Positions 19,232 to 30,085 of a stretch of DNA of 64,000 nt are shown here, piece by piece. A program made the position numbers and the translations under genes. The stretch lies in NCBI GenBank assembly GCA_000987045.1, contig LAKY01000073.1, positions 21,498 through 85,497 on the forward strand. The letters are read 5' to 3'. The stretch is from Clostridiales bacterium PH28_bin88. GTDB taxonomy: Bacteria; Bacillota; PH28-bin88. The stretch's first letter is position 1, and each line of letters opens with the position of its first letter. The notes beneath the pieces are model-generated. The model worked only from the letters and a program-made list of their open reading frames with translations. It was not told the DNA's origin and searched no databases.

Positions 19232-20163
19232 TGATCTTCCCTCCTCTGACTAGTCGCTTGCAGGAATATTTCCTCCAAAAGAAATCCGGAGTGTTTGAGA
19301 GCCAACAAGCGAATGCCGTGCTCGTTGAGTAGCCGCATCATGGCAAAGTAATGGTCATCATCCAGGTCAAAAACCAGTACCTTGCGCCCTTCTACCTCAA
19401 AACGCAGGTTCCATCCACAAAAAGCGTTTTCAAGTACAGTAGTTTCTCTGTCGACTTCAATCTCTACCTTTTCCCTGTGGCTGCGAATCAGTTCCTCCAG
19501 GTTACGGTCCAACACGAGCTGACCTTTGTGGATAAAGCCAACGCGGTCGCAAACCCTTTCAATCTCCACCAGGTAGTGGGAACTAAAAAGGATGCTTTTC
19601 TCTTGCTGGTGAATATGCATAATCAGGTCTCTTATCCCTCTTTGGCCCAAAGGGTCTAAACCCGCCGCCGGTTCGTCCATAACAATAAAGTCCGAATCAC
19701 CAAGAATGGCCTGCGCGATACCCAGGCGTTGCAGCATGCCCCTGGAAAGGGTGTTGATTTTCGCATCGGCTTTTCCCACTAGATCGACTACTTGGAGGAC
19801 CTCGTCTACACTATTTTTTAATTTTATCCCGTTCAGCCCCACGGTACGCCCAATTAAAGTAAGGTACTCTCTTACCTTGAACGTTGTATAAAAAGCCGGC
19901 TTTTCAGGGACGTAACCTATCCGTAAGTCTTTTGGGAATTTTACTTGCCCTGTGGTGGGACGAATCAAGCCTAAGATGAGGCGGATTAAAGTGGTCTTAC
20001 CGGCCCCGTTTTCTCCAACTAGGCCGTAAACCTCCCCGCGGCGAAAAGCCAAAGAAACATCTTTTAAAGCCCAGTTAGCTGCCCCGGGATATCGTTTTCC
20101 CAAATCGCTTATCTCTATCACGGTATCCAAACTTGAGCCCCCTTGCTCCGAAGAGAGTATCAT
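19228..20163 (-). CDS. ABC transporter ATP-binding protein
   Basis: Walker A GENGAGKTT; signature LSRGMLQRLGIAQAI; Walker B FIVMDEPAAGLD. Confidence 0.92.
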   Translation of the reverse strand: MILSSEQGGSSLDTVIEISDLGKRYPGAANWALKDVSLAFRRGEVYGLVGENGAGKTTLIRLILGLIRPTTGQVKFPKDLRIGYVPEKPAFYTTFKVREYLTLIGRTVGLNGIKLKNSVDEVLQVVDLVGKADAKINTLSRGMLQRLGIAQAILGDSDFIVMDEPAAGLDPLGQRGIRDLIMHIHQQEKSILFSSHYLVEIERVCDRVGFIHKGQLVLDRNLEELIRSHREKVEIEVDRETTVLENAFCGWNLRFEVEGRKVLVFDLDDDHYFAMMRLLNEHGIRLLALKHSGFLLEEIFLQATSQRREDQ

Positions 20164-20371
20164 CGCCCCTTAACAGCAGCATATTTTATTGGCGAAAATT
20201 CAAATACGAACCCATTTTGTCACGACACACCGTGGTGCCAAACGACATGTTTAATTCTGCTAGCAGTAGTGGTGTAATATCTCTAGAAAAACAAATGCCT
20301 CCGCACCTAGCGCTTCAAAAATGGCTCTTAACGGAACAAAGGTTCTCCCGTTAATAATTTGGGGCGGGACA

Positions 20372-20710
20372 TCAAAAGACAGTCGCGGCTGTCTTCCATT
20401 CAATCCCGTCAAGCGAGGTAATTACTTGATTACGGGTTACGGCTGTAAATAGCTTCCCGTTCCAAGCTATTGATTGAAAAGCGTTGGTAGTTCCGGAATT
20501 TCTTTGTGCCCATTGCAGTCCGTCAGTTGACGTGAGTATTGTTCCGCTATTGCCAACAGCAACATAGATGCTGCCGTTATACACAACGTCGTTTAGGAAG
20601 TCAGTAGTTCCTGATACTCTGGTAGACCACTGGAAAGTTTCTTCCGCCCGAACGACCTGTTGCTCCCCCAAGGAAAGCAAGCTTGTTACAATAACGAGGA
20701 CCGCCAACAT
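20372..20710 (-). CDS. Short exported protein with beta-propeller-like repeats (possibly truncated)
   Basis: Signal peptide; repeats ...YNGSIYVAVGNSGTILTSTDGLQW... / ...WNGKLFTAVTRNQVITSLDGIEW.... Confidence 0.55.
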   Translation of the reverse strand: MLAVLVIVTSLLSLGEQQVVRAEETFQWSTRVSGTTDFLNDVVYNGSIYVAVGNSGTILTSTDGLQWAQRNSGTTNAFQSIAWNGKLFTAVTRNQVITSLDGIEWKTAATVF

Positions 20711-20964
20711 TGGCCTGAGCGCCGAAAATTGCCTCCTTTGGAACCAGTGCTAAACGGTAAAACTAGATGAAAATAACATTTTTATTCCCCCTTATTGAAA
20801 TCAGTCATTCAAACAATATTTTCAGGCAAAATCAACTTAAGAACCCCCTATATTGGAACCATACTGCATATTTCAAGCCTAAAAAAATCGGGTAACCGCT
20901 CTTTGTAAATTTTGACACGAGAGATCCAAATTGCTACGCTGGTCCAAATTAGCTAATAGCGGGA

Positions 20965-23442
20965 TTACCTTTCCTTGCCAATATCTTCGGGTTTGCCCTT
21001 TTCTCCAATGAAGATAACCCCGTAAGCATCCAGTTCTGGCACTTGAAAACTGGCAATATTATTCCGGATGGTATAGCTTAACTCTTTTACGTCTTCCCAA
21101 TCAGGTGAACTGTAGTATACCCCGACTTCTCTTCCCAAGAGCTTTCTGTTCAAAGGAACGTCAAAACCAAGATTACTTTGCGGGTTGAACTTTTGAGCGT
21201 TAAGGTCATAATCGTAATTGATTAAATGCATTACTTGTGATCCTTCACTGCTCAGGTATTCTATCACGGCTACATTGTTGCTCGCATTGATTTTAGGACC
21301 TTGTTGTCCCAAATCATTTAAGATGCCTGCTACTTTTTGCCTGATAACAGCCTCCCTGCTTTCTAAATACTTTGCTCCCAGATCATCCTTAATATGCACG
21401 AACTGCCCCAAGCCATACTTGTGGGAGCCTTCAACCAGCAGCCCGTTCAGTTGCGGCCTGTTTTGCGGGCGGTCCGCCTCATCGCGGCTTCCGGTTTCTC
21501 CAAAGGCAACGACTGTTCCTCCCTGCTCAACAAAAGCTAGAACGAGATCCAACTGCCGGTCGGTCATGTTTCTTACCTTTGGCATTATCACCGTGTCGAA
21601 CCGGCTCAAATCATCCAGGGCCAGTTGATCCTCAATTAATTGGTTGTCTCCTGCGAACAATACATCGTATTGGAAGTGGGCGTCAAGAATCAAGTCGGCC
21701 ATGCCGAAGAAACTGGCGCTACTGAGCAAGTCCCTTCTTACGGATGGGTAGGAATAGAGAAGGGCAGTCTTCGCTGTTGATACAAGGTCATTATAAAAGG
21801 CTTTATTCTTATCGATGAAGTCAAAATATGAATATAGTTCGCTCAGATCCGCCGAATACAACTTCCAACCTTCGGAGCTGTTTAGGAGGTTGGCATAGGG
21901 GACGTAGGTAAACCCACCGGAAGAGTATGCCTCGGCTATATATATTTTGGAGAGCTCTGCCATATCCGGTCTGGAAGCCAGATCGGATTGAACAGCATTA
22001 GGCTGAAGACTGGTGGGCTTCCCCAAACTCCTGAATAATTTGTATACCGGCAAGGTTTTTCTTTCCGGGGGATAGCCGAACATATATTCCGACATGAAAG
22101 CGTCAACACTGTCCTGAATTGGAAGCCCGGTAATCAGGCCGTTGTTGTACCTGTTATCGCTGCTGGGCACATTCACAGTAAATAAGATTTCCTTCCCCTG
22201 TCCTCGCGCGTATGTTCTGACCTCATTTATAATATCCTGCCAAAATTTTTTGGAACTGCTTAATTGAAAGTCGCCAAACTCTATTAACAGGGGAACTTTC
22301 CACCTGTCGCCAAATTTAAATTGCTCCAGGTAATTGTCTCTGATAAATTTGCCATAGTCAAAAGTATCAAGATCATATATGCCAAAGCTTTTTATTCTTT
22401 CTTGGGGGAGTTTGTTTTTTAAATAGTTCCTGAACCCTTCCAGGCTTTTTTCCGAAAAATCACCGTTTAAAAGCTTACCGTCAGGTCCCCGGTTAAAAAG
22501 GATATCGTAACCCAGCGTCCACGTGTCAATGGCCAGGATATCAACGCCGCTGTCCACCGCTTTTTTTGCCTGTTTGATTACATGACTTTTCCATGCGGGG
22601 TAGTGAATCGATTTCCAAATCCGGGGCGTTTCCGTGGGCATGGAATTGTAGATTATTTTTCCGTCAATATTAAGGGCTGCTACCTCCGTTTGGTTGGTAA
22701 AGCTGGGATCGCTGGTATCCGAGGTTAAATGGGCGACGTATTTCAAACCGGCCTTATGCGCTATGGAAGTAATCTTGCTTAGATATTCGGATTCTTGCAG
22801 AAACGATTCCTGTCTGCCCTGAATTGCCTGGTGCGCGCTCCCGACCACTGAGGCATGTGTTTTTAGAGCTACCTCTAAATTATTCCAGTCCGGCTGGTCA
22901 AAGACAAATATATCGGTGGGCTTAAACGGTTTCGCAGTCTGGCTGGTACTCTTTTTGCTTTCTATATCGCGCCTACTTATAAGTACTGCCTGTTCTTCCT
23001 CATTCCACTTCACGGTGGCCCCAAGCGGCTCCGCGATAAATCTAGCCGGCACCATTACCCGGTCGTTTAGCATCACGGGTTGCACATCGGGAAGGATCTC
23101 CTGCCCGTTAATATTGATGCGGATACCGGAACCGGCTCCCTCGTTTGGAGCGGGTGAGTAATTAAGGGCCCTTTCCAAGTCGCCCTCAGATACAACAACC
23201 GCATTTTTTGCTTCATCCCATTCAACTTTAGCGTTAAGCGGTTCGGCAATGAATCTGGCCGGCACCATTACCCGGTCATTTAGCTTCACGGGTTGCACAT
23301 CGGGATGTATCTCCTGCCCGTTAATAAAAATACGAATCTTTTCGGATTGGGCATAGGCATGGGTCGGGATCAGTAAGTTAATGAAAAATGCCAGCCCTAA
23401 AACAATAAACCCAAATAAACCGCGCACTGCACAGCCCTCCAA
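20965..23442 (-). CDS. Exported stalk-domain protein fused to a glycoside-hydrolase/beta-galactosidase-like region
   Basis: Two copies of INGQEI.PDVQPV.LNDRVMVPARFIAEPL.A.V.W; 825 aa; TIM-barrel-like and trimerisation-like segments by eye. Confidence 0.7.
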   Translation of the reverse strand: MEGCAVRGLFGFIVLGLAFFINLLIPTHAYAQSEKIRIFINGQEIHPDVQPVKLNDRVMVPARFIAEPLNAKVEWDEAKNAVVVSEGDLERALNYSPAPNEGAGSGIRININGQEILPDVQPVMLNDRVMVPARFIAEPLGATVKWNEEEQAVLISRRDIESKKSTSQTAKPFKPTDIFVFDQPDWNNLEVALKTHASVVGSAHQAIQGRQESFLQESEYLSKITSIAHKAGLKYVAHLTSDTSDPSFTNQTEVAALNIDGKIIYNSMPTETPRIWKSIHYPAWKSHVIKQAKKAVDSGVDILAIDTWTLGYDILFNRGPDGKLLNGDFSEKSLEGFRNYLKNKLPQERIKSFGIYDLDTFDYGKFIRDNYLEQFKFGDRWKVPLLIEFGDFQLSSSKKFWQDIINEVRTYARGQGKEILFTVNVPSSDNRYNNGLITGLPIQDSVDAFMSEYMFGYPPERKTLPVYKLFRSLGKPTSLQPNAVQSDLASRPDMAELSKIYIAEAYSSGGFTYVPYANLLNSSEGWKLYSADLSELYSYFDFIDKNKAFYNDLVSTAKTALLYSYPSVRRDLLSSASFFGMADLILDAHFQYDVLFAGDNQLIEDQLALDDLSRFDTVIMPKVRNMTDRQLDLVLAFVEQGGTVVAFGETGSRDEADRPQNRPQLNGLLVEGSHKYGLGQFVHIKDDLGAKYLESREAVIRQKVAGILNDLGQQGPKINASNNVAVIEYLSSEGSQVMHLINYDYDLNAQKFNPQSNLGFDVPLNRKLLGREVGVYYSSPDWEDVKELSYTIRNNIASFQVPELDAYGVIFIGEKGKPEDIGKER

Positions 23443-23504
23443 TCGAACTGGTGATTTATCTATAAATATACTCTAGCATGGAATAAGATTCCTAACCTTG
23501 AAGG

Positions 23505-23718
23505 ACTGAATCGATGTTTCGTCCCCGCGCATTCTCAATAAGGACTGGGGCTGGCTTTAGGAATCCCAAAACAATTTTTATCAGTGTTGTTTTCCCAGCG
23601 CCCTTTTTGCCAATCAGACCTACAGTCTGCCCTCACGAAAAGTGAAGTTGATACCGAACAAAACTTCCCTGTCAAACTTTTTGCTTAAGTCCCCAATAAC
23701 CCCGTTTCAACTCTAACG
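23505..23718 (-). pseudogene. Degenerate ABC transporter ATPase N-terminal fragment
   Basis: VIGDLSKKFDREVLFGINFTFREG (one frame) then VGLIGKKGAGKTTLIKIVLGFLKP (another frame), separated by a frameshift. Confidence 0.75.
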
Positions 23719-23910
23719 TCAGGCACTCCAAACCAAGACCGTTATGATATCGGACACCTATTATAAATGATACATCAGGTTTAAAGATCTAATTAGCACC
23801 CAAAGGTAACGAATTTCATTCCGTAAGTCACTTTTTTAGAAACCGACCGTAAAAATAAAAAAGTGGAGGTACCTATAAAAAAGCACAACACCACCCTCAA
23901 GAGAAGAAAC

Positions 23911-24582
23911 TCATTCAATGAGATTATTTTTATATGCATAGCTTATCAACTGGTAACGGTCCCGCAACTTTAGCTTTGTGAACATTTCGGAAATGATGTT
24001 CTTTACTCTCCCTTCACTAAGGTAAACAACCGAAGCTATTTCCCGGTTGCTTTTTCCCTCGGCAATCAAACGGAGTATTTTCAATTCAGCATCTTTCAAA
24101 ACCATTCCTCGTTCACTTTTGTCACCTAACTTATCGGGTTGGAAATCTTTGTGAACTGTTCTATCTTCATCAAGCCGTTTTGCAACGGTACCGTAAGTTT
24201 TATTACTAAGGATATAAAATCCTTTGACCGCATTCTTAATTATTAATATTAACTCTTCGGGAGTCACATCTTTTAGGATATATCCGTCTGCTCCATTTTT
24301 TAGTGCTCTTGTCACATTTTCATCATCATCAAATGTCGTGAGAATAAGTACTTTGATTGTGTTATGCCTGGCTTTTATCAATTTTGTACCTTCTACTCCA
24401 TCACACAATGGCATTTTAATATCCATCAGAACCAAGTCGGGCAACAACTCGTCACACATCCTTAATGCTTCAAAGCCATTTTCCGCGCAGCCTATGACGT
24501 CAATTTCGTTATCACATTCTATTATGCTTTTCAAGCTCTCCCTTAAAAGTATTTGGTCATCCACAATCAAAATTCGAATCAT
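23911..24582 (-). CDS. NarL/FixJ-family response regulator (REC + LuxR HTH)
   Basis: ILIVDDQILLRESL, LVLMDIKMPLCDG; HTH ELKILRLIAEGKSNREIASVVYLSEGRVKNIISEM. Confidence 0.92.
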   Translation of the reverse strand: MIRILIVDDQILLRESLKSIIECDNEIDVIGCAENGFEALRMCDELLPDLVLMDIKMPLCDGVEGTKLIKARHNTIKVLILTTFDDDENVTRALKNGADGYILKDVTPEELILIIKNAVKGFYILSNKTYGTVAKRLDEDRTVHKDFQPDKLGDKSERGMVLKDAELKILRLIAEGKSNREIASVVYLSEGRVKNIISEMFTKLKLRDRYQLISYAYKNNLIE

Positions 24583-24587
24583 GATCT

Positions 24588-27500
24588 TCAGCTTCTTTCT
24601 AAAGGTATTTCCACACGAATGATAAACCCGCTTTCTCCGTCGGATGCAAATGAAATGTGGCCATTTAAGTCGCTAACCCGTTGTTCCATTCCCGACAGGC
24701 CATACCCTTTAATAATGTTGCTGCATCCGCAGCCATCATCAACAATTATTAGCCGGATTTTATTTTCCACTAACTTTAAGATAATTGAAACATTTTCTGA
24801 TTGTCCATGTCTCACGGAATTGGTTAAAGCCTCCCGGCAAATGTTATAGACAGCATTAGAATATACGGGACTCCGGAAACCGATAATACCTTCAGCCAAA
24901 AAGTCAATTTTCACTTTGGATGGTCGAAAATCGGCTATTAATTCCTCTAAAGCTCTGACGAGGTCATTGGCTGCAGGTTTTTCAGACACCATTCCTTTGA
25001 TTGAATGCCTTATTTCTTTCAAACCTTCCCTCGCTACCCTTATCGCATGATCCAGTGTTTCCACCATAACCTTAGGATTTTGATAGTTTATCTTCCCGAG
25101 CTCCAGCAGCTTAATAAGCAAAGTCAGGGTGTGTCCCATTGTATCATGCATATCCATTGCGAATCTGTTTCTTTCCCTGGTAACAGCCAGTTCTTCTACG
25201 ATTTTGGCATGTTCCTCTAATTGCTCAATTACTGAATTTAGTTCGGCGTTCTTGATATTGAGTTCTTCCGTCCTCTCATTGACACGTTGTTCAAGGGTAC
25301 GATTCCATTTAGCTATCTCATTTCGTGACTTCTCGATTTCTTCGGAATAAACCTTGAGCCTGTTATACAGCCTGGCATTTTCTATCGATACACCGGCCTG
25401 ACTGCCGATTACGTCCAACACATTAAGATTTTCCCCACTGAACAGGCCGCTTAACAGACTGTTATCCAGGTATATAACTCCCAACAGTTCTCCCTTGGCC
25501 ATGATAGGAGTGCACACTACCGATCTAACTGCACTTAAGATTACGCTGGAATTATTTTTAAACTGCTTATCAGACATTGCATCTGATATTATTAATGGTG
25601 TCTTTTCTTTTTCTACTTTGGAAATGATGCTCCGGCTGAGAATACTTTCCTTGCCCTCTATCTCTTCTCTTGGCACGTTGCGAACCACTCTTATTTCAAG
25701 CTTCCTGTCCCCCACTTCTGGATAAAGCAAAAGTACACCCCGTTCTGCCCCCAAAAGCTCCATGGCACTATCAACAATCTTTTCCAACAGCTCATCTAGA
25801 TCGAGAATGGAGCTTATGTACCTGCTGGTAGATAGTAAAGTATTCATTTCTCTCTCTGTTCTCAACCTTTCCCGGGGTGTCGTTCCGCCAGCGTGATCTT
25901 CCTCAGCGCTTTGTTTTTCCTGAAGGTTTTCGCACTTCTTAATATATGCTTCGGCGCCTATATCTTTAAAAATCGTATAGCCTTTTTTCAGATTGTCCGA
26001 TGCCTCAATGTTTCTGCCAAGGGAGGCGAGATACATGCTATATTCATAATATCCCTTGGCAGCTTCAAATCGTCTGCCAATTTTCAATGTGTGTTTAATA
26101 CTAGCAAGAAAATATCCTTCCGCTCTTTTATTTTTTCCGGCAAGCGCGTAATAGTTTGCCGCTGCTCGAAGGGCAGCCCCGTAATGATTTACCCATGATT
26201 TGGTTTTTTTCAGTGCTTCTGAAAGTAACCCACGTACTTCCTTAATCTCTTTCTCAGGTATCTTATTACCGGTTGTAAAATAACATTGGCGTAAATTTTT
26301 AATGAATGCATCTGCTAAGAATGGAAATAACGAAATCAAATAGTCCTTTAAAAACGCATTCTTTTTGTATATTTCAATGGCTTCTGTGAAGTCTCCAGCA
26401 GCTTCATAATATTTACCTCTTTCAAGTTCAAGGTAACCTCTAAGTTGAAGGGCATCGCAGTACAAAAAATTCAGTTCATGTTTTTTGCATATGTCAAATA
26501 GAGTTTCTATGGCTTCTTCAGCTTCCGCAAATTGTCCTTTTTCAATACTGTACTTGGCAAAGTGTATGTGCGAAATTGCTATCCCGTAATAATCTTTCAT
26601 TTTTTTGCTTATTTCCAGATATTGTTCGAAACAGTCCGTCGCCTTCTCATAATCCGATGTGTAGCCAAAACAAATTCCCATACCGCAGATTGACTTTCCA
26701 ATCTGCCAGGCGTCACCTATTCTTTCAAATCCATCCCTAGACTGTGTGAAATAATAGATACTTTTATCATGTTCACCCTTCCAGGAAAAACCGTAACCAT
26801 AAAATTGATGGCACTGGGCCACACCCCACTTGTCACTCAGTTTTTCCCTGAGCTGCAAAGACTTGTGCAAATACCTAAAACCTTGGCGAAACAGTGGAAC
26901 AGTAAACCATACCCCAGCGAACTGGCTAAGGCTTAATCCAAGTTCAGCCGAGCCTCTCGCTCTGCTTTCAGAAATGTTCAACATTCTTAAAATGCTGCAA
27001 AGATATTTTTTTAAATTAGATAATAAGTACATCCAATTAAGAAAATGGTATAACCAAATGATTTCCAGGTCATCTTCTTTCACTACTTTACGTCTATGAC
27101 AAAAAAACGGTATTGGAATCAATGAATGCGTGATATGGGAAAAAATGTTTTTTATTATGCCAATTTCAATCTCTATTTTATTGCATGGTATTTCTTCCCC
27201 CAAGAGCTTTAAACCTTTTCCCAAGTTGGCCTCACAATCAACCCAATCACTCTTTTTAAAATATGCTATTCCTATCTTTTTGTATATCCTTGCCTTATCT
27301 ATGTCTTTGTCAACAAAAGGAATCATGCTGGAAGCGGAAGAAATTGCCTCATCGTTTTTTCCAATTGTAAGATAGACATCTGTTAAGGACGACTGTATCT
27401 TAATCCATTCCGTACTTCCTCTGGCTTTTCTATCTTCCAACAGAGTTAATCCAATTTTATAATACCGTATTGCTTCCTCATTATCATATGACAGTTTTGC

Positions 27501-29696
27501 TTTATCTCCTGCCGGAACAACATATTCCAGTGATTTAATCTTGTCGCCGCCCTCGACAAAATGATGTGCCAATTCAAATACCGGTTTATCGCTTGCGTTT
27601 TGATTTATTTTCTCTATTGCCCCAGCTATTTCCAGGTGTGTTTTCCGTATTTCTTCTTTGTTCAACATGAAGTAAAAGGCATCCCTGATTCTGTCGTGGG
27701 CAAACAAGAATCTGCCTCTTACCGTTTTTTTCTCTAAAAGCTGCATGGATACCGCTTCATCAATTATTCCTACCAGGATTTCATTATCGTACTTGACCAG
27801 TGTCTTCAATATTTCAAAGTCAAATTCCCTTCCAATAATTGCCGCTCTGCATAGAACTTCTTTCTGTTCTTGACTGAGCTTTTTAACTCTCTTCAAAATC
27901 ACATCAACTATGCTTTTAGAAACATACAGGTTCTCCAAGGAATTCCAAACTCCCAACCACTGGTCGTTCTTGCGCACGATTGCTTTACTTTCTACCAACT
28001 CACGCAATATGTTGAGAGCAAAAAACGGGTTACCTTCCGATTTTTCCAATATAAAGCCGGTTAAGTCTGTTACTGCTTCGATTCTTTCCCCTAAAATATT
28101 TGCCACTATTTTGTTCAAGGAAAGAAAATCCAACCCGGGCAGCTGTATTTTCTCCGCTAAAATTTCAATCCGGGCCAAGTTGTGCCCTTCGTCTACTTCA
28201 CTGTTCCTGTATGTTCCTAATACAAGTAAATTGGTCTTACCCACTTTTTCGAGTATTTCATAAAGTAAATTCAATGTACCTTCGTCCGCCCACTGTAGGT
28301 CATCTAAGGCAAGCACGCAGACCCCTGAACTTCCGGCCAAGCCGCAGAAAAAATTGGAAAGCAATGTCAGGAATCTTTGGTTCTCTCTTTCAGGCTCTAA
28401 CGGTACAAGTTGTTCTGTTTCTCCAATCAGCCTTTTTATCCGGAAATTTAATCTTACAAGGATTTCGCCCAGCTCACCAATCAAATTTTTTAACCTGATT
28501 ATTTCCTTTTTTCTTGTTTCATCATCTGCTTTTTCAATTTTTGTGATATATTCATCAAGGGCATCCCGAAATGGCTGATACGGAGTCTTGTTTTTGTGAT
28601 TTAAGCATCTCCCTCCAATAAATAAGCCGTTTTGCTTAAATACATAGTTCCTAATCTCCTCCACCAGCCTGCTCTTGCCGCTGCCTGCTTCACCGCTGAT
28701 CAAGCATACGCTTCCCTTTCCTTCCCTGGCTTTGTTGAACAGGGCCTTGATTGTTTCCGTTTCTTCCTCTCTACCTTCTAATCTAACCCTAAATGTCAAA
28801 TGGGTCTTTCGGTCTTTCTCTCCCAAAACAAACTGTCTCCGGCCTTGCAGGTACAGTTCAATATCATGTACCAATCCCTTGGCGCTTTGATACCTGGAAT
28901 CAGGGTCTTTTTGAAGCAGTTTCATTATTATTTTCTCAAGTACAGCAGGTACCTTGCTATTAATTTCTCCAGGCCGCACCGGAATAGATGCCGCCTGTTG
29001 ATGTAAAAGCTTCCCTAATTCCCTGGCCTTGAAGGGCAGTTCCCCGGTAAGAAGCTGATAGAAAATCACTCCAAGGGAATATAAATCGCTGCGCCCGTCA
29101 ATACTGCCATTAAAGACGCCGCTCGCCTCAGGGGACATGTATCCGAAAGTCCCGACAATCCTCTTTTCGCCTTTTATCTCGCTAAACTCCATAATGTGGG
29201 CTACTCCAAAATCAAGCAGCTTTATATTGATCTTTCCTTGGCTTTGACAAATCATGATATTGGCCGGTTTCAAATCCCTATGTATTATTCCTTTGCTGTG
29301 GACATGATTTAAAGCTTCTGTCAGCTGCTTAATGATTTCTACAGAATCATAAATGCTAAATCTAATACCTTTTTCTATTTTACTGTGCAGGCTATCCCCG
29401 TCAAGGCACTCCATCACGATGAAAGGCCTGCTTTCATATTCTCCGGTATCATATATCCTTATAATATTAGGATGGTCAACATTGCTTATCAATCCAATTT
29501 CTCTTTTGAACCTTATGATATCTTCCATGTAACCCGAAGTAGCTCCGTCTTTCATAAATTTGACGGCAACAGGGATTTTTTTCTCCACGTCAAGAGCTTT
29601 ACATACGAAGCTCATCCCGCCTTCACCAATTTGCTCTAAAAGGCTATATTTACCACCAATTATTGTGCCTTCCAATCCCATATATCCATCCCCCAA
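24588..29696 (-). CDS. Multidomain Ser/Thr protein kinase - AAA ATPase - TPR - GAF - HisKA_3/HATPase sensor kinase (1702 aa)
   Basis: IIHRDLKPANIM and LLDFGVAHI (STK); LISGEAGSGKSRL (Walker A); TPR-like midregion; GAF; MDMHDTMGHTLTLL (H-box); VDDGCGCSNIIKGYGLSGMEQRV (HATPase). Confidence 0.9.
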   Translation of the reverse strand: MGDGYMGLEGTIIGGKYSLLEQIGEGGMSFVCKALDVEKKIPVAVKFMKDGATSGYMEDIIRFKREIGLISNVDHPNIIRIYDTGEYESRPFIVMECLDGDSLHSKIEKGIRFSIYDSVEIIKQLTEALNHVHSKGIIHRDLKPANIMICQSQGKINIKLLDFGVAHIMEFSEIKGEKRIVGTFGYMSPEASGVFNGSIDGRSDLYSLGVIFYQLLTGELPFKARELGKLLHQQAASIPVRPGEINSKVPAVLEKIIMKLLQKDPDSRYQSAKGLVHDIELYLQGRRQFVLGEKDRKTHLTFRVRLEGREEETETIKALFNKAREGKGSVCLISGEAGSGKSRLVEEIRNYVFKQNGLFIGGRCLNHKNKTPYQPFRDALDEYITKIEKADDETRKKEIIRLKNLIGELGEILVRLNFRIKRLIGETEQLVPLEPERENQRFLTLLSNFFCGLAGSSGVCVLALDDLQWADEGTLNLLYEILEKVGKTNLLVLGTYRNSEVDEGHNLARIEILAEKIQLPGLDFLSLNKIVANILGERIEAVTDLTGFILEKSEGNPFFALNILRELVESKAIVRKNDQWLGVWNSLENLYVSKSIVDVILKRVKKLSQEQKEVLCRAAIIGREFDFEILKTLVKYDNEILVGIIDEAVSMQLLEKKTVRGRFLFAHDRIRDAFYFMLNKEEIRKTHLEIAGAIEKINQNASDKPVFELAHHFVEGGDKIKSLEYVVPAGDKAKLSYDNEEAIRYYKIGLTLLEDRKARGSTEWIKIQSSLTDVYLTIGKNDEAISSASSMIPFVDKDIDKARIYKKIGIAYFKKSDWVDCEANLGKGLKLLGEEIPCNKIEIEIGIIKNIFSHITHSLIPIPFFCHRRKVVKEDDLEIIWLYHFLNWMYLLSNLKKYLCSILRMLNISESRARGSAELGLSLSQFAGVWFTVPLFRQGFRYLHKSLQLREKLSDKWGVAQCHQFYGYGFSWKGEHDKSIYYFTQSRDGFERIGDAWQIGKSICGMGICFGYTSDYEKATDCFEQYLEISKKMKDYYGIAISHIHFAKYSIEKGQFAEAEEAIETLFDICKKHELNFLYCDALQLRGYLELERGKYYEAAGDFTEAIEIYKKNAFLKDYLISLFPFLADAFIKNLRQCYFTTGNKIPEKEIKEVRGLLSEALKKTKSWVNHYGAALRAAANYYALAGKNKRAEGYFLASIKHTLKIGRRFEAAKGYYEYSMYLASLGRNIEASDNLKKGYTIFKDIGAEAYIKKCENLQEKQSAEEDHAGGTTPRERLRTEREMNTLLSTSRYISSILDLDELLEKIVDSAMELLGAERGVLLLYPEVGDRKLEIRVVRNVPREEIEGKESILSRSIISKVEKEKTPLIISDAMSDKQFKNNSSVILSAVRSVVCTPIMAKGELLGVIYLDNSLLSGLFSGENLNVLDVIGSQAGVSIENARLYNRLKVYSEEIEKSRNEIAKWNRTLEQRVNERTEELNIKNAELNSVIEQLEEHAKIVEELAVTRERNRFAMDMHDTMGHTLTLLIKLLELGKINYQNPKVMVETLDHAIRVAREGLKEIRHSIKGMVSEKPAANDLVRALEELIADFRPSKVKIDFLAEGIIGFRSPVYSNAVYNICREALTNSVRHGQSENVSIILKLVENKIRLIIVDDGCGCSNIIKGYGLSGMEQRVSDLNGHISFASDGESGFIIRVEIPLERS

Positions 29697-29850
29697 CTTC
29701 TGGATAACAGCGCGGCCAGTGAATTATCTCGAGGTTTGAAAGAAATAAAATCAAATTTTTTCCTTTAATTCTTCTTCCCTAAATTTATTTCCTGCACTTT
29801 TCAATGTCCTTTAAAAAAATTAGAGCGAAAACCCCCTATTCAGAGACGCA

Positions 29851-29882
29851 AAAAGCCGGGGTCATTATGACCTCGGCATCTT
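29851..29882. terminator. Putative hairpin terminator
   Basis: GCCGGGGTCAT/ATGACCTCGGC. Confidence 0.4.
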
Positions 29883-30085
29883 TAACATATTTGGTGGAGG
29901 TGAAGCGTACCTGTATATTCCCCTTTCCATCGACCTAAAAGATGCTTACAAAAACTCCTATCCCTCTAATAATTAGGGCTTGCTGAACAGGAACACTGTT
30001 CAAATTCCAACCGGTTCAGCAATGCCAAATATTTTAGTTATCACTTGATAGTAAAAATGGTAAAAAAGAAGTCTTAGCCTATGTT

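Noticed and set aside
29985-30023. TTGCTGAAC...GTTCAGCAA inverted repeat upstream of the IS1634-like remnant
   Set aside because: Could be an IS end, but no matching partner was found on the other side, so not called.
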